A DNA stretch of 47,907 bases from DATBAK01 sp038240075 (GCA_038240075.1 JBBSEC010000019.1:1-47907), one strand, 5' to 3'. Shown: positions 33,511-41,890, counted from the first letter of the stretch. Program-made: numbers and translations. The notes: generated by a model from the letters alone, not told the origin.

Positions 33511-33618
33511 CCTTTTCCCCCTCCGGTCAGGGCAACGCGGCGGAACCTATCGTCCGACCTGAGGCCACGACAAGGGGCCACGCGAAGAGACGGAGGCAAC
33601 TCGCCCGGTTTGCGTGCG

Positions 33619-35025
33619 TTACGTGTGGATCTCGCGTGCGCCGCCGGTCTCGGGCTCGACCTCGAGCACCAACCCGTCGATCGACACGACGCGGACCGCC
33701 GCACCGGCGAGGATCGGCGTCGCCCGGTTGGTGCGCGCCCGCCATCGCGCTTCGCGCAGTCGCACGACTCCGTCGGGCGCGACGTCGACCTCGGCAGTTC
33801 CCATCTCTCCCACGAGCCCCTGCCGCCCCACCGTGGGGGTCGCGAAGCGTGAGCGGATCATCGCAGTCATGCCACCGACCATGAAGATCGCGGTGGTGCC
33901 GCAGACGATCACGATCGACCACCACGCAGGATCCAGACGCGACGAGCCGCCGTAGAGCGTGACCGATCCGGCGATGAGCGCGGTGCCGCCGATCGCCGTC
34001 CACGGACCGAGCCCGCCCGCCTGCACGTCGACGGTGAAGCCGAAGATGCCGAGGATCAGCAGCCCGACGGCCCACCACTGCACCGGAAGGTGGGAGAAGC
34101 CGGTGAGACCGCCAACGAGCGCGAACGCACCGGTGAGCCCGGCCAGCCCGATCGACGCGGTGTAGAACTCGAAGACGACGAGGGCGAGCCCGGCGACGAA
34201 GAGCATGTACGCAACCCAGGGGCTGCCGAGCGTGTGCAGCACCTGGTCGCCGAGGCCGAGCTTCGCGAAGCGCACGTCCTGGTTCGGGCGCCGCCGTCGC
34301 CCGTTGCCGACGCCGATCACCTCTGCGGTCGAGAGGTGGCGGGGCCCGGCCGCGGTCTGCACGGTCTGGCCGTCGAGGCCCACCACGAGATCGCCGAGGA
34401 CGTTGTCGACCCGGTCGACGGCACGGTTCGCGAACGCCTGCTTGGAGTTGTAGCGCTGTCCGGCCGCGAGCTTCGTCGCGCCGGCGTGACGCGCGGCCGG
34501 AACGTTCGCGGCGAGCCACGTGGCGAACGACGGCGCGATGTCGTCACCGGGGTGGTCGAGTCGCGCGGGACGCGCCGGCCCGATGTGCGAGCCCGGTGAG
34601 ATCGACAGCACCGCGGCCGATTCCGCAAGGAGTGCCGCTCCGCCGCGCGCGGTGGCGCCCGACGGACCGATCCAAACCGCGACGGGAACGCGGGCCGCGG
34701 CCACGCGAGCCGTGAGGGCGGCCATGTCGACATCGACCGCGCCGCCCGAGTCGAGCTGGAACAGGAGCAGCGTCGAGTGGCGGTGCTCGGCGCGCGTGAT
34801 CGACTCGCGGATGAGGCTCGCGTTCGACGGATCGATCAGTCCGGTGACCTGGATGACGTCGATCCCCGGCAACGAGCTGGGGGCCGCCGCGGCCGTCGTC
34901 GTCGCACCGGCCTCGGTTGCGCCGGCGGGCCCGGATCCGATCGCGCCTGCGAGCGCGCCTGAGATCAGGCCCAGACCGAGCACGGCCCGCACGCACCACA
35001 GGCCTCGTCGGTCGCAGACACCCAT
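33619..35025 (-). CDS. NfeD/ClpP-class membrane protein, apparent loss of protease dyad
   Basis: 468 residues. An N-terminal signal or anchor (VLGLGLISGALAGAIGSG) precedes a ClpP-like domain (LLLFQLDSGGAVDVDMAALT; ISPGSHIGPARPA), then four or more membrane helices and a C-terminal OB-fold NfeD domain (GRQGLVGEMGTAEVDVAPDG). Where family proteases have GAxAASAG with the nucleophilic Ser, this protein reads GATARGGAALL, and the partner Lys also seems replaced by Ala (KLAAGQRYNSKQA). The ATG at 35025 has GGGAG five to six bases upstream. Probably a membrane scaffold related to stomatin partners. Confidence 0.8.
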   Translation of the reverse strand: MGVCDRRGLWCVRAVLGLGLISGALAGAIGSGPAGATEAGATTTAAAAPSSLPGIDVIQVTGLIDPSNASLIRESITRAEHRHSTLLLFQLDSGGAVDVDMAALTARVAAARVPVAVWIGPSGATARGGAALLAESAAVLSISPGSHIGPARPARLDHPGDDIAPSFATWLAANVPAARHAGATKLAAGQRYNSKQAFANRAVDRVDNVLGDLVVGLDGQTVQTAAGPRHLSTAEVIGVGNGRRRRPNQDVRFAKLGLGDQVLHTLGSPWVAYMLFVAGLALVVFEFYTASIGLAGLTGAFALVGGLTGFSHLPVQWWAVGLLILGIFGFTVDVQAGGLGPWTAIGGTALIAGSVTLYGGSSRLDPAWWSIVIVCGTTAIFMVGGMTAMIRSRFATPTVGRQGLVGEMGTAEVDVAPDGVVRLREARWRARTNRATPILAGAAVRVVSIDGLVLEVEPETGGAREIHT

Positions 35026-35036
35026 CTTCACTCCCG

Positions 35037-35042
35037 TAGCAT
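35037..35042 (+). promoter_or_regulatory. Putative -10 box for the first ArsA-like gene
   Basis: TAGCAT, 7 bases before the ATG at 35050; favours that start over the ATG at 35041. Confidence 0.4.
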
Positions 35043-35049
35043 GCATGGA

Positions 35050-36003
35050 ATGGAGCTGGCGCAGTTCTGCTCCACGTCGCGCGTCGTGATCGTGGCGGGC
35101 AAGGGTGGTGTCGGCAAGACCACGGTGACTGCCGCGCTCGCCGTGGCCGCGGCCCGCACCGGCATGAGCGTGCTCATCGTGGAGGTCGAGGGCAAATCGG
35201 GGCTCGCGGCGGCGTTCGACCGGCCCGCGCTGACCTACGACGAAGCCCAACTCGACGACGGCATCGTCGCCCGCACGTTGACCTCCGACGCCGCGCTGCT
35301 CGACTATCTGGAAAGCCACGGCTTGAAGCGGATCTCAAAGCGCCTCGCGTCGTCGGGCGCGCTCGACGTGGTGTCGACCGCAGTGCCGGGCATGAAGGAC
35401 ATCCTCGTGCTGGGCAAGGTGAAGAGCCTCGAACAGGGCCGCACCGCCGACCTCATCATTCTCGACGCACCCGCGGCCGGCCACGCCGTCTCGTTCCTTC
35501 TCTCGGCACGCGGTCTGCTCGACGCGGTGCGCGTCGGTCCGGTGCGCAAGCAGGCGCAGGACGTCGTGGAGCTGCTCTCCGACCCCGCGCGCTGTCAGGT
35601 CGTGCTCGTCACCATCCCCGAGGAGACGCCCGTCAACGAGCTCATCGACACCGCGTTCGCGATCGAAGACCGCGCCGGGGTCGCGCTCGGACCGGTGGTC
35701 GTGAACGGCTGCTACGAGCCGCCGGCGTTCACCGCGTCGACGGCGGAGTCGATCGCCGCCGATGCCACCGCCCTTGATCGTTTCGTATCGCCGCGTGAAG
35801 CCAACGACCTCGTGCGCGCCGCGGAGTTCCGGGCCGCGCGCTACACGCTCCAACAGGAACAGGCGGCGCGGCTCGCCGAACGTCTCCCGCTTCCGCAGGT
35901 GCGGCTCCCGTTCCTCTTCAGCGCGGCGCTCGGACGCGCCGAGATACACCATCTCGCCGACGTGCTCGCGGCCGGCATCGAGCAGTTGACGGTGGCGTCG
36001 TGA
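35050..36003 (+). CDS. ArsA/Get3-like ATPase, first of a tandem pair
   Basis: 317 residues. Deviant Walker A VAGKGGVGKTTVTAALAVAA, then SVLIVEVEGKSGLAAAFDR, a Walker B-like DLIILDAPAAGHAVSFL and VVLVTIPEETPVNELIDTA. This is the SIMIBI class of anion-transporting ATPase/Get3 proteins. No arsenite-binding cysteine cluster is visible, so arsenite export is unlikely. It overlaps the next ATPase gene by four bases. The organisation equals the mycobacterial Rv3679-Rv3680 pair beside whiB4; the two probably form a heterodimer. Confidence 0.88.
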   Translation: MELAQFCSTSRVVIVAGKGGVGKTTVTAALAVAAARTGMSVLIVEVEGKSGLAAAFDRPALTYDEAQLDDGIVARTLTSDAALLDYLESHGLKRISKRLASSGALDVVSTAVPGMKDILVLGKVKSLEQGRTADLIILDAPAAGHAVSFLLSARGLLDAVRVGPVRKQAQDVVELLSDPARCQVVLVTIPEETPVNELIDTAFAIEDRAGVALGPVVVNGCYEPPAFTASTAESIAADATALDRFVSPREANDLVRAAEFRAARYTLQQEQAARLAERLPLPQVRLPFLFSAALGRAEIHHLADVLAAGIEQLTVAS

Positions 36004-37166
36004 GCGAGGCCGCGCGCGCGACCGACGCGAGCAGCGCGCGCGCCGCGCTCGACGCCCTCGTCGAGCAGGACACGATCGTGATCTGCTGTGGGAGCGGTGG
36101 CGTGGGCAAGACCACCACCGCCGCAGTGATCGCACAGGAGGCCGCGCGCCGCGGGCGCGACGCCGTCGTCGTGACGATCGACCCGGCAAAGCGGCTCGCC
36201 AACGCGCTCGGGCTCGGTGCCCTCTCCGACACGCCGAGCGAGGTTCCGCGCGCGTTGTGGGATCCGAACGGTCAAGCACCGGCGAGCGGACGCCTCTCCG
36301 CGCTCATGCTCGACACCAAGACGACTTTCGACCGGTTGATCACGCGCTACGCGGTCGGCGACGAGCAGGCCGAGCGCATTCTCGACAACAGCTTCTACCG
36401 CAACGTCTCGGGCGCGCTCTCGGGCACGCAGGAGTACATGGCGATGGAGAAGCTCTACGAGCTCCACGAAGACGGCGGCTACGAGATCATCGTCGTCGAC
36501 ACGCCGCCGACGCGGCACGCGCTCGATTTCCTCGACGCACCCGACCGGCTGCTGAAGATGCTCGACAACCGGATCTTCCGCCTTCTGATGATGCCGACGC
36601 GCGCGTACCTGCGCGTGGCGAGCGTCGCGGTGCAGACGTTCCTGCGCACGGTCTCGCGCGTGATCGGCACGGAGGTCGTCGACGACATCGTCGCGTTCTT
36701 CCGCGCGTTCGAGGGCATGGAAGCGGGCTTCCGCGAGCGCGCCGCTCGCGTGCAGGCGCTCCTCGCGCGCAGCGGCGCCGCGTTCGTCCTCGTGACCTCG
36801 CCCCGACGCGACGCGATCGACGAAGCGCAGTTCTTCGCCCAACGGCTCGACGACGACCATCGCAGCGTCGCGGCACTTGTCGTCAACCGGGTGCACCCTG
36901 CGTTCGGATCGGAGCTCTCCGAGGGCCTGCGCCTGCGCGCCACAGAGCTTCGCGATTCCGCGCTCACGGAGCCCGGCGGCCGGTTGGCCGCGCTCTACGA
37001 CAATCTCGCCGACTTCAACGAGATCGCGGCACGGGAACGCGGGCATCTGGCCGACCTCACCGCACGGATCGGGTCGGGTGTCGTCGCGTACGTGCCGTTC
37101 ATGGCCCACGACGTCCACGATCTCGCCGCGCTCTCCGAGATCGGGGACGCGATCTTCCGCGGGTAG
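36000..37166 (+). CDS. ArsA/Get3-like ATPase, second of a tandem pair
   Basis: 388 residues. Walker A CCGSGGVGKTTTAAVIAQEA, then AVVVTIDPAKRLANALGLG (switch-I-like DPAKRLA), the segment YEIIVVDTPPTRHALDFLDA as Walker B, and FVLVTSPRRDAIDEAQFFA. A helical insert (IFRLLMMPTRAYLRVASVAV) could bind hydrophobic clients or contact membrane. GTG start overlaps the stop of the first ATPase gene (GTGA), implying coupled synthesis. Likely a partner in one ATPase complex. Confidence 0.88.
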   Translation: MSEAARATDASSARAALDALVEQDTIVICCGSGGVGKTTTAAVIAQEAARRGRDAVVVTIDPAKRLANALGLGALSDTPSEVPRALWDPNGQAPASGRLSALMLDTKTTFDRLITRYAVGDEQAERILDNSFYRNVSGALSGTQEYMAMEKLYELHEDGGYEIIVVDTPPTRHALDFLDAPDRLLKMLDNRIFRLLMMPTRAYLRVASVAVQTFLRTVSRVIGTEVVDDIVAFFRAFEGMEAGFRERAARVQALLARSGAAFVLVTSPRRDAIDEAQFFAQRLDDDHRSVAALVVNRVHPAFGSELSEGLRLRATELRDSALTEPGGRLAALYDNLADFNEIAARERGHLADLTARIGSGVVAYVPFMAHDVHDLAALSEIGDAIFRG

Positions 37167-37169
37167 CCT
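37164..37169 (+). promoter_or_regulatory. Putative internal -10 box for the receiver gene
   Basis: TAGCCT, 8 bases before the GTG at 37178, overlapping the stop of the ATPase gene. It may give this gene its own transcript. Confidence 0.3.
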
Positions 37170-37177
37170 GACCGGCC

Positions 37178-37615
37178 GTGACCACGATCCTCGTTGCCGC
37201 CGAAGCCGAATGGGTTCGCAATCAGGTGCGGACGGCATTCGTCGGACCCGGCCAGTCCGTGGTCGAGGTGGCGCGCGGCCAGGCGGTTCGCGGAGCCGTC
37301 GCCGACCATGATCCCGATCTCGTCGTGCTCGACCTCCAGATCGCGAACATGGGCGGCATCGCGGTCGCGATCGACCTGCGCAACGAAGAGTCCGGTGGCC
37401 GGCTACCGCACTCGACGATCCTGCTGTTGCTCGACCGGGAAGCCGACCGTTTCCTCGCCGCGCGCGCCGACGTCGACGGCGTGCTCGTGAAGCCGGTCGA
37501 CCCGGGAACGCTGCGCCGCGCGGCGAAGGCACTGTTGCTGATCTCGAACGCCGCGCGCGAGGCCGCGGCGGCGGGTGCCGGCCACGAACCGCCGTCGACG
37601 AGCCAGACCGCGTGA
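37178..37615 (+). CDS. Single-domain response-regulator receiver protein
   Basis: 145 residues. Receiver fold with the phosphorylatable Asp in DPDLVVLDLQIANMGGIAVA and the conserved Lys in VDGVLVKPVDPGTLRRAAKA. The usual N-terminal acidic pair is replaced (ILVAAEAEWVRNQV), which may weaken metal binding. There is no output domain; a short Ala-rich tail follows. GTG start. It lies 11 bases after the second ArsA-like gene, so it could be regulated with that pair or serve it. No kinase is nearby. Confidence 0.72.
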   Translation: MTTILVAAEAEWVRNQVRTAFVGPGQSVVEVARGQAVRGAVADHDPDLVVLDLQIANMGGIAVAIDLRNEESGGRLPHSTILLLLDREADRFLAARADVDGVLVKPVDPGTLRRAAKALLLISNAAREAAAAGAGHEPPSTSQTA

Positions 37616-37631
37616 GCGAGGTCTCGAACAG

Positions 37632-38387
37632 GTGAACGACGACCACGAGCTCGCCGAGTCGATCGCGCGGCGCGCCGGACTGCTCCTGATCGAAGTGCGC
37701 GCCGCGGCAGAAGCCGAGGGCGTCGACGAGAAGACCACGCGCAGTCGCGGCGATCTCATGAGCAACGACCTCATCCTCGCCGAGCTCGCGCGCGAGCGTC
37801 CCGACGACGCGGTGCTGTCGGAGGAATCAAAGGACGACCCGATCCGCCTCACGTCCGCGCGGGTTTGGATCGTCGACCCGCTCGACGGCACGCGCGAGTT
37901 CGCCGAGTTCGGACGCAGCGACTGGGCCGTGCACGTCGCGCTCGTGAGCGCGGGCACGCCGATCGCGGCCGCGGTCGCGCTGCCGGCACTGGGCGAAGTG
38001 CTCTCGACCGCGACGCCTCCGAAGCTGGCCGCGCCGCACGACGGCGCGCCAAGGCTCGTCGTCAGCCGCACTCGCCCACCGCGGATCACCGCGCACCTCG
38101 CCACGGTGCTCGACGCGGAGCTGGTGCCGATGGGCTCGGCCGGCGCGAAGACGATGGCGGTCGTGCGCGGCGAGGCCGACGTGTACGCGCACGGCGGCGG
38201 TCAGTACGAGTGGGACTCCGCGGCGCCGGTGGGCGTCGCGGCGGCTGCCGGGCTCCACGTTTCACGGCTCGACGGCTCACCGCTCGTGTACAACCAACCC
38301 GACCCGTATCTCCCCGACCTGCTCGTGTGCCGGCCCGAGCTGGCCGACCGGGTGCTGGCCGCCATCGCGGCCGCGCCGCCCGAGTAG
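37632..38387 (+). CDS. cysQ: Inositol monophosphatase-family phosphatase (CysQ-like)
   Basis: 251 residues. Metal-site motifs: LSEESKDDP (Glu ligands), WIVDPLDGTREFAEFGRSDW (DPxDGT) and YEWDSAAPVGVAAAAGLHVS (WDxAAP). The spacing and the REFAEFGR segment resemble CysQ 3'-phosphoadenosine 5'-phosphate phosphatases of actinobacteria rather than inositol monophosphatases. Predicted to recycle PAP during sulfate assimilation. The start is GTG at 37632, at the beginning of family homology, with GAGG about 10 bases upstream. Confidence 0.85.
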   Translation: MNDDHELAESIARRAGLLLIEVRAAAEAEGVDEKTTRSRGDLMSNDLILAELARERPDDAVLSEESKDDPIRLTSARVWIVDPLDGTREFAEFGRSDWAVHVALVSAGTPIAAAVALPALGEVLSTATPPKLAAPHDGAPRLVVSRTRPPRITAHLATVLDAELVPMGSAGAKTMAVVRGEADVYAHGGGQYEWDSAAPVGVAAAAGLHVSRLDGSPLVYNQPDPYLPDLLVCRPELADRVLAAIAAAPPE

Positions 38388-38451
38388 AACGCCCACCACG
38401 GCAAGGACGGGGAGCCACGAAGGCACGGCCAACTAGACTCAACCTTTCCCG

Positions 38452-38529
38452 CGGGGCGTAGCGCAGCTTGGTTAGCGCGCAGCGTTCGGGACGCTGAGGT
38501 CCCGGGTTCAAATCCCGGCGCCCCGACCA
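38452..38529 (+). tRNA. tRNA-Pro (CGG anticodon)
   Basis: A complete cloverleaf of 78 bases including an encoded CCA. Acceptor CGGGGCG pairs with CGCCCCG; D stem GCGC/GCGC with loop AGCTTGGTTA; anticodon stem CAGCG/CGCTG with loop TTCGGGA, anticodon CGG at the loop centre; variable AGGTC; T stem CCGGG/CCCGG with loop TTCAAAT. A TAGACT box 12 bases upstream of the mature 5' end is a plausible promoter element. Confidence 0.96.
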
Positions 38530-38542
38530 AGTAAGTGCAGGT

Positions 38543-38564
38543 CAGCCGCCGCGCGACGCGGCTG
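38543..38564 (+). terminator. Hairpin downstream of tRNA-Pro, candidate terminator
   Basis: A perfect 7-base stem (CAGCCGC/GCGGCTG) with an 8-base loop begins 14 bases after the tRNA CCA. No T-run follows, so it may be a terminator without U-tract or a 3' processing border. Confidence 0.35.
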
Positions 38565-38655
38565 TCGTCAGAAGTCGAACGTCAGTCGACCGGCGTCCTG
38601 CCTGCTGGGCGCTCGCCGTGCGAGCGGTTGCGGCTCTGGCACTCACGCGCTTGGG

Positions 38656-39258
38656 CTATTTCGGCCGTGGGGGTGACTGGGGATGGATCGTTTCACCTCG
38701 AGCAAGCATCTCTACCAGCTGGTCGATCCGACGAGCGCGCGTTTCGGCGCGCTTCGCAGTCTCGATGCGGTACAGCACCGAGTACCGGTTGGCGCCGTTC
38801 AGAGAACTGAACGCGCTCCCCGCGGCCGCGTTGGCTGCCAACGCGGCCGCGAGATCGGCCGGAACCGTCGCGGCGGCCTGGCCCGAATAGGCCGCAGCCC
38901 ATCGGCCATCGGCCTTGGCTCGCTCGATCTCGACAAGTCCGGATGGCAGCATCCGGCCGTCAGCGATCAGCCCTTCGGCAAGGTCGACATTGCGCTTCGA
39001 CCACCGGCTGGTGCGGCGTCTGGGAGTGAAGCGCTGCGTGAACGTCGTGGCGTCGCGGCTCCGCTTCTGCCCGTCGATCCACCCCTGACACAACGCCTCC
39101 TCGAGGGCCTGGGCATAGGTGAGGCTGGTCGGGTCAGTTGTGTGCTTCTTGGCGAGAACCAACCAAATGCCGTCCGAACTGTCCGTGTTGGCGTCGAGCC
39201 AGTCCCGGAACGCGGCCGCGTCCGAAATGATCAAGGTCGGGACGTCACGTCGCGGCAT
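38656..39258 (-). CDS. YdeI/OmpD-associated family protein
   Basis: 200 residues. DAAAFRDWLDANTDSSDGIW, LVLAKKHTTDPTSLTYAQAL, EEALCQGWIDGQKRSRDAT and TQRFTPRRRTSRWSKRNVDL are the hallmarks of the YdeI family, linked in some bacteria to tolerance of stress or bacteriocins. Biochemistry is not established. The C-terminal part is the usual helical extension (RYSVLYRIETAKRAETRARR). ATG at 39258 chosen because homology begins there; an in-frame ATG lies at 39291. Divergent from the AraC-type regulator with 62 bases between starts. Confidence 0.82.
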   Translation of the reverse strand: MPRRDVPTLIISDAAAFRDWLDANTDSSDGIWLVLAKKHTTDPTSLTYAQALEEALCQGWIDGQKRSRDATTFTQRFTPRRRTSRWSKRNVDLAEGLIADGRMLPSGLVEIERAKADGRWAAAYSGQAAATVPADLAAALAANAAAGSAFSSLNGANRYSVLYRIETAKRAETRARRIDQLVEMLARGETIHPQSPPRPK

Positions 39259-39307
39259 GAGCCACACAGAATGACCGATTTCCGCGCCCATGCGTCGAGC
39301 GCGTGGG

Positions 39308-39313
39308 TACCGT
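39308..39313 (+). promoter_or_regulatory. Putative -10 box for the AraC-type regulator (leaderless)
   Basis: TACCGT, 7 bases before the ATG at 39321; it overlaps the in-frame GTG at 39303, arguing against that start. Confidence 0.45.
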
Positions 39314-39320
39314 GATCGGC

Positions 39321-39731
39321 ATGACGCCGGAGGAGATCGCCGACCTTGCGCACCTGCGCCGGGCACGCGACCACATGGACCGCGACCACGCGGAGCCACT
39401 CGATGTCCCGGCCATGGCGAGCGTCGCGCTCATGTCGCCCGCGCACTTCTCGCGCAAGTTCCGCGCCGCGTACGGCGAGACGCCCTACTCGTACCTCATG
39501 ACGCGCCGCATCGAACGCGCGAAGGCCTTTCTCCGCATCGGGATGTCCGTCACCGACACGTGCATGGCCGTCGGTTGCACGTCGCTCGGGTCGTTCAGCT
39601 CGCGCTTCACCGAGATCGTCGGCGAGACGCCGTCGCAGTACCGGGCGCGTGACCACCGTGACCTCGAGGTCGTTCCGTCGTGCGTGAGCAAGGTCGCGAC
39701 GCGACCGCGGCGTACCCGGGTCAAGGCCTGA
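39321..39731 (+). CDS. AraC-family transcriptional regulator, DNA-binding domain only
   Basis: 136 residues: essentially a stand-alone AraC/XylS double helix-turn-helix (ALMSPAHFSRKFRAAYGETP and CTSLGSFSSRFTEIVGETPS) without the large N-terminal sensor domain. The short C-terminal tail is basic (RPRRTRVKA). Small AraC-type regulators like this usually control an adjacent VOC or DUF1059 gene, and both follow downstream here (39804 and 40054). It may regulate them; that is inference from position. Confidence 0.87.
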   Translation: MTPEEIADLAHLRRARDHMDRDHAEPLDVPAMASVALMSPAHFSRKFRAAYGETPYSYLMTRRIERAKAFLRIGMSVTDTCMAVGCTSLGSFSSRFTEIVGETPSQYRARDHRDLEVVPSCVSKVATRPRRTRVKA

Positions 39732-39791
39732 ACGCTGCCGACCCGCTCTCACCGAGCAGGATCGGAGAAGCGCGCGGCACGGCCTGTGCCT

Positions 39792-39797
39792 TACCGT
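39792..39797 (+). promoter_or_regulatory. Putative -10 box for the DUF1059-like gene (leaderless)
   Basis: TACCGT, exactly 6 bases before the ATG at 39804; supports this start over the upstream in-frame start at 39786. Confidence 0.5.
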
Positions 39798-39803
39798 CGT
39801 CGC

Positions 39804-40040
39804 ATGAAAACAATGACGTGCAGACAACTCGGTGGCCCGTGTGATCTCCAGCTCGCTGGTACCACCGCGGATGAAGTGATCAAGCTGCAGGACGCGCATC
39901 TCAAGGAGGTGGTCGCCGGAGGGGACGAGGCGCACAGCAGTGCCCTGGCCGCGATGAAGGGTCGGTGGAAGCGTCCCGTTTCCGGATTGAAGTGGTACAG
40001 GAACACCAAACGTGATTTCGCTGCTCTTCCCGAAGACTGA
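39804..40040 (+). CDS. DUF1059-like small protein
   Basis: 78 residues. MKTMTCRQLGGPCDLQLAGT is the DUF1059 start, with two conserved Cys (CRxLGGxCD), then TTADEVIKLQDAHLKEV. The C-terminal portion (KGRWKRPVSGLKWYRNTKRD) extends beyond the usual short domain. The function of the family is not established; the two Cys could bind metal. It ends 13 bases before the VOC gene. Confidence 0.75.
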   Translation: MKTMTCRQLGGPCDLQLAGTTADEVIKLQDAHLKEVVAGGDEAHSSALAAMKGRWKRPVSGLKWYRNTKRDFAALPED

Positions 40041-40053
40041 TTGGGGTCGTCGT

Positions 40054-40452
40054 ATGACTGTCACCGTTTCCTCGATGTTCATCCTCGTCCACGATCCCGA
40101 CGAAGCGCTCGTCTTCTACCGCGATGCGCTCGGCCTCGAAGTCCGCAACGACGTCGCGGCCGGCGGTTTCCGCTGGGTCACCGTCGGCGCTCCGGGACAG
40201 GACGTCGACATCGTCCTGTCACAGCCGCACGGCGGTCGTTCGCAGACCGAGGGCGACGCCCTACTCACCCTCGTGACGCAGGGCTCGCTGCAGGCTGCGA
40301 TCTTCCGTTCCGACGACCTCGACACGACGTTCGAGAAGGTCCGCGCGTCGGGTGCCGAAGTACTGCAGGAGCCGACGTCGCAACCCTGGGGGGCGCGCGA
40401 CTGCGCGTTCCGTGACCCGTCGGGCAATCTCGTCCGCATCGCGCAGGCCTGA
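40054..40452 (+). CDS. VOC (glyoxalase/bleomycin resistance-like) family protein
   Basis: 132 residues with the paired beta-alpha-beta-beta-beta modules of the vicinal oxygen chelate fold: MFILVHDPDEALVFYRDALG, WVTVGAPGQDVDIVLSQPHG, then IFRSDDLDTTFEKVRASGAE and the end AFRDPSGNLVRIAQ with the metal-type Asp region. Typical of actinobacterial glyoxalase-like proteins of unknown substrate, often controlled by a small AraC-type regulator as found just upstream. Confidence 0.88.
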   Translation: MTVTVSSMFILVHDPDEALVFYRDALGLEVRNDVAAGGFRWVTVGAPGQDVDIVLSQPHGGRSQTEGDALLTLVTQGSLQAAIFRSDDLDTTFEKVRASGAEVLQEPTSQPWGARDCAFRDPSGNLVRIAQA

Positions 40453-40483
40453 CCGTTCGACTTCAGGCGCACGCGCCGCCGGT

Positions 40484-41341
40484 ATGACGACCACGGGTGA
40501 CGCGCTCGACATCACCGTCAGGTCCCACCGCATCCACGCGCAGCGGTTCGGGTCGCCGGCGGCACCGCTCGTCGTCGGAGTGCACGGCCTGTCGGGCAAC
40601 ATGACGAGCTTCGACTTCGTCGGTGAGCGTCTCGGCGGTGACGCGCTCCAACTCGTCGCGCTCGACTTGCGCGGCCGCGGAAACAGCGAGACAACGCCTC
40701 CCGGGACCTACGGCTGGGAGCACCACGCGCTCGATGTGCTCGCGGTCGCCGACGCGCTCGGCTTCGAGCACTTCAGCATCATCGGCCAGTCGATGGGTGG
40801 CTCCGTGGCCATGAAGGCGGCCGCGATCGACGGATCCCGATTGGATGCGATCGTGCTCGTCGATGTCGCCGGTCGCGTCGACCGCGGCGTCGGACCCGTC
40901 ATCGAGTCGCTCATTCGCGGAAGCGATGCGGTGCACAGCTCCGTCGAGCGCGCCGTCGAAGCGGCGAAGGCCGAGGGCCTGATCGAGCCGTGGAGCGAGT
41001 ACTGGGACCGCGTGTACCGGTACCCGCTCGAGGTCGTCGACGGCGGTGTCCGATCGCGCACACGCGCCGAAGCCGTCGCCGAGGACCGCAAGTACACGGC
41101 CACGCAAGACCCGTACGAACGGTGGAAGCACCTCACGATGCCGACGCTGCTCGTCCGCGCGACACGCGAGCTCCGTCCCGGCGCCGGATACGTCGTGCCG
41201 GCCGCCGATCGGGACCGGTTCGGACACGAGGTGCGCGGCGCGGTGATCGTCGAGGTCGACGCGAACCACCTCACGATCAACACGCACGCGCACGCGGCGA
41301 CAGCAATCACGAGCTTCCTCGCCGATGTCGTCGGGCGATGA
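40484..41341 (+). CDS. Alpha/beta hydrolase
   Basis: 285 residues. Oxyanion-hole segment VVGVHGLSGNMTSFDFVGER, the second strand LVALDLRGRGNSETTPPGTY, the nucleophile elbow IIGQSMGGSVAMKAAAIDGS (Ser in GQSMGG) and the catalytic His in VEVDANHLTINTHAHAA near the C-terminus. Cytoplasmic, no signal. The family covers esterases, peptidases and C-C hydrolases, and no specific substrate is indicated. The ATG at 40484 is 31 bases after the VOC gene. Confidence 0.88.
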   Translation: MTTTGDALDITVRSHRIHAQRFGSPAAPLVVGVHGLSGNMTSFDFVGERLGGDALQLVALDLRGRGNSETTPPGTYGWEHHALDVLAVADALGFEHFSIIGQSMGGSVAMKAAAIDGSRLDAIVLVDVAGRVDRGVGPVIESLIRGSDAVHSSVERAVEAAKAEGLIEPWSEYWDRVYRYPLEVVDGGVRSRTRAEAVAEDRKYTATQDPYERWKHLTMPTLLVRATRELRPGAGYVVPAADRDRFGHEVRGAVIVEVDANHLTINTHAHAATAITSFLADVVGR

Positions 41342-41353
41342 GGCACTGCGCGC

Positions 41354-41890
41354 ATGACTCTCATGCGCCGCGTCTTCATCATCCCTGCCGTCGCGATCCT
41401 CGCCTTCGTTGCCGGTGTCGTCGGTCGACCATCGTCCGCGTCCCCGGCCACGATCTTCAGCCTCACGGTCGCGGGCACCGACGCGCACACCCTCGATCCC
41501 CACGTCGAGGCACTGTTCGTCGCCGGCGGCGGCATGAAGGGCGTGTTCGAGGAATCGACGACCGCGATGACCTACAAGTTCTTCGAGGTTGGACTCGCTC
41601 TGCCGGTCGGCGCCAAGGTCACCTCGATCGCCGTGAGCGGCAAGGCCTGCATGGGCGGATCGCCGGCCGTCTTCGGGTCGTACGCGCCGACAACGGGCAA
41701 CACCGTGCAGACCCTGACGATGACGGTTCCCGGTGGTTGCACGTTGAAGACGGTGACGAAGACCGGCAACCCGATCACGACGATCGTGGCCGGTCGCCGC
41801 CCCTGGGAGAGACCGAGACGCCACCGCACCCCCCAGACGGGAATGGGGGCAACCCAGGATGGTCGCCGCCCGCATGGGAGTTCATTGTGA
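41354..41890 (+). CDS. Secreted or membrane-anchored protein of unknown function, C-terminus uncertain
   Basis: 178 residues. The N-terminus RRVFIIPAVAILAFVAGVVG is a signal peptide or membrane anchor. The middle is beta-rich with two Cys (GKACMGGSPAVFGSYAP; VPGGCTLKTVTKTGNP), perhaps a disulfide. The last 30 residues use rare Arg codons and look non-protein-like, while the +1 frame from about 41808 gives a Pro/Gly/Trp-rich tail (PPDGNGGNPGWSPPAWEF) without a stop before the next gene. A frameshift near 41805 is possible. No family recognised. Confidence 0.6.
   Translation: MTLMRRVFIIPAVAILAFVAGVVGRPSSASPATIFSLTVAGTDAHTLDPHVEALFVAGGGMKGVFEESTTAMTYKFFEVGLALPVGAKVTSIAVSGKACMGGSPAVFGSYAPTTGNTVQTLTMTVPGGCTLKTVTKTGNPITTIVAGRRPWERPRRHRTPQTGMGATQDGRRPHGSSL

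Noticed and set aside
38500..38525. TTCAAAT T-loop as part of a selenocysteine tRNA
   Set aside because: The full cloverleaf has normal arm lengths and anticodon CGG, so it is tRNA-Pro. No UCA-anticodon tRNA with a long variable arm was found.
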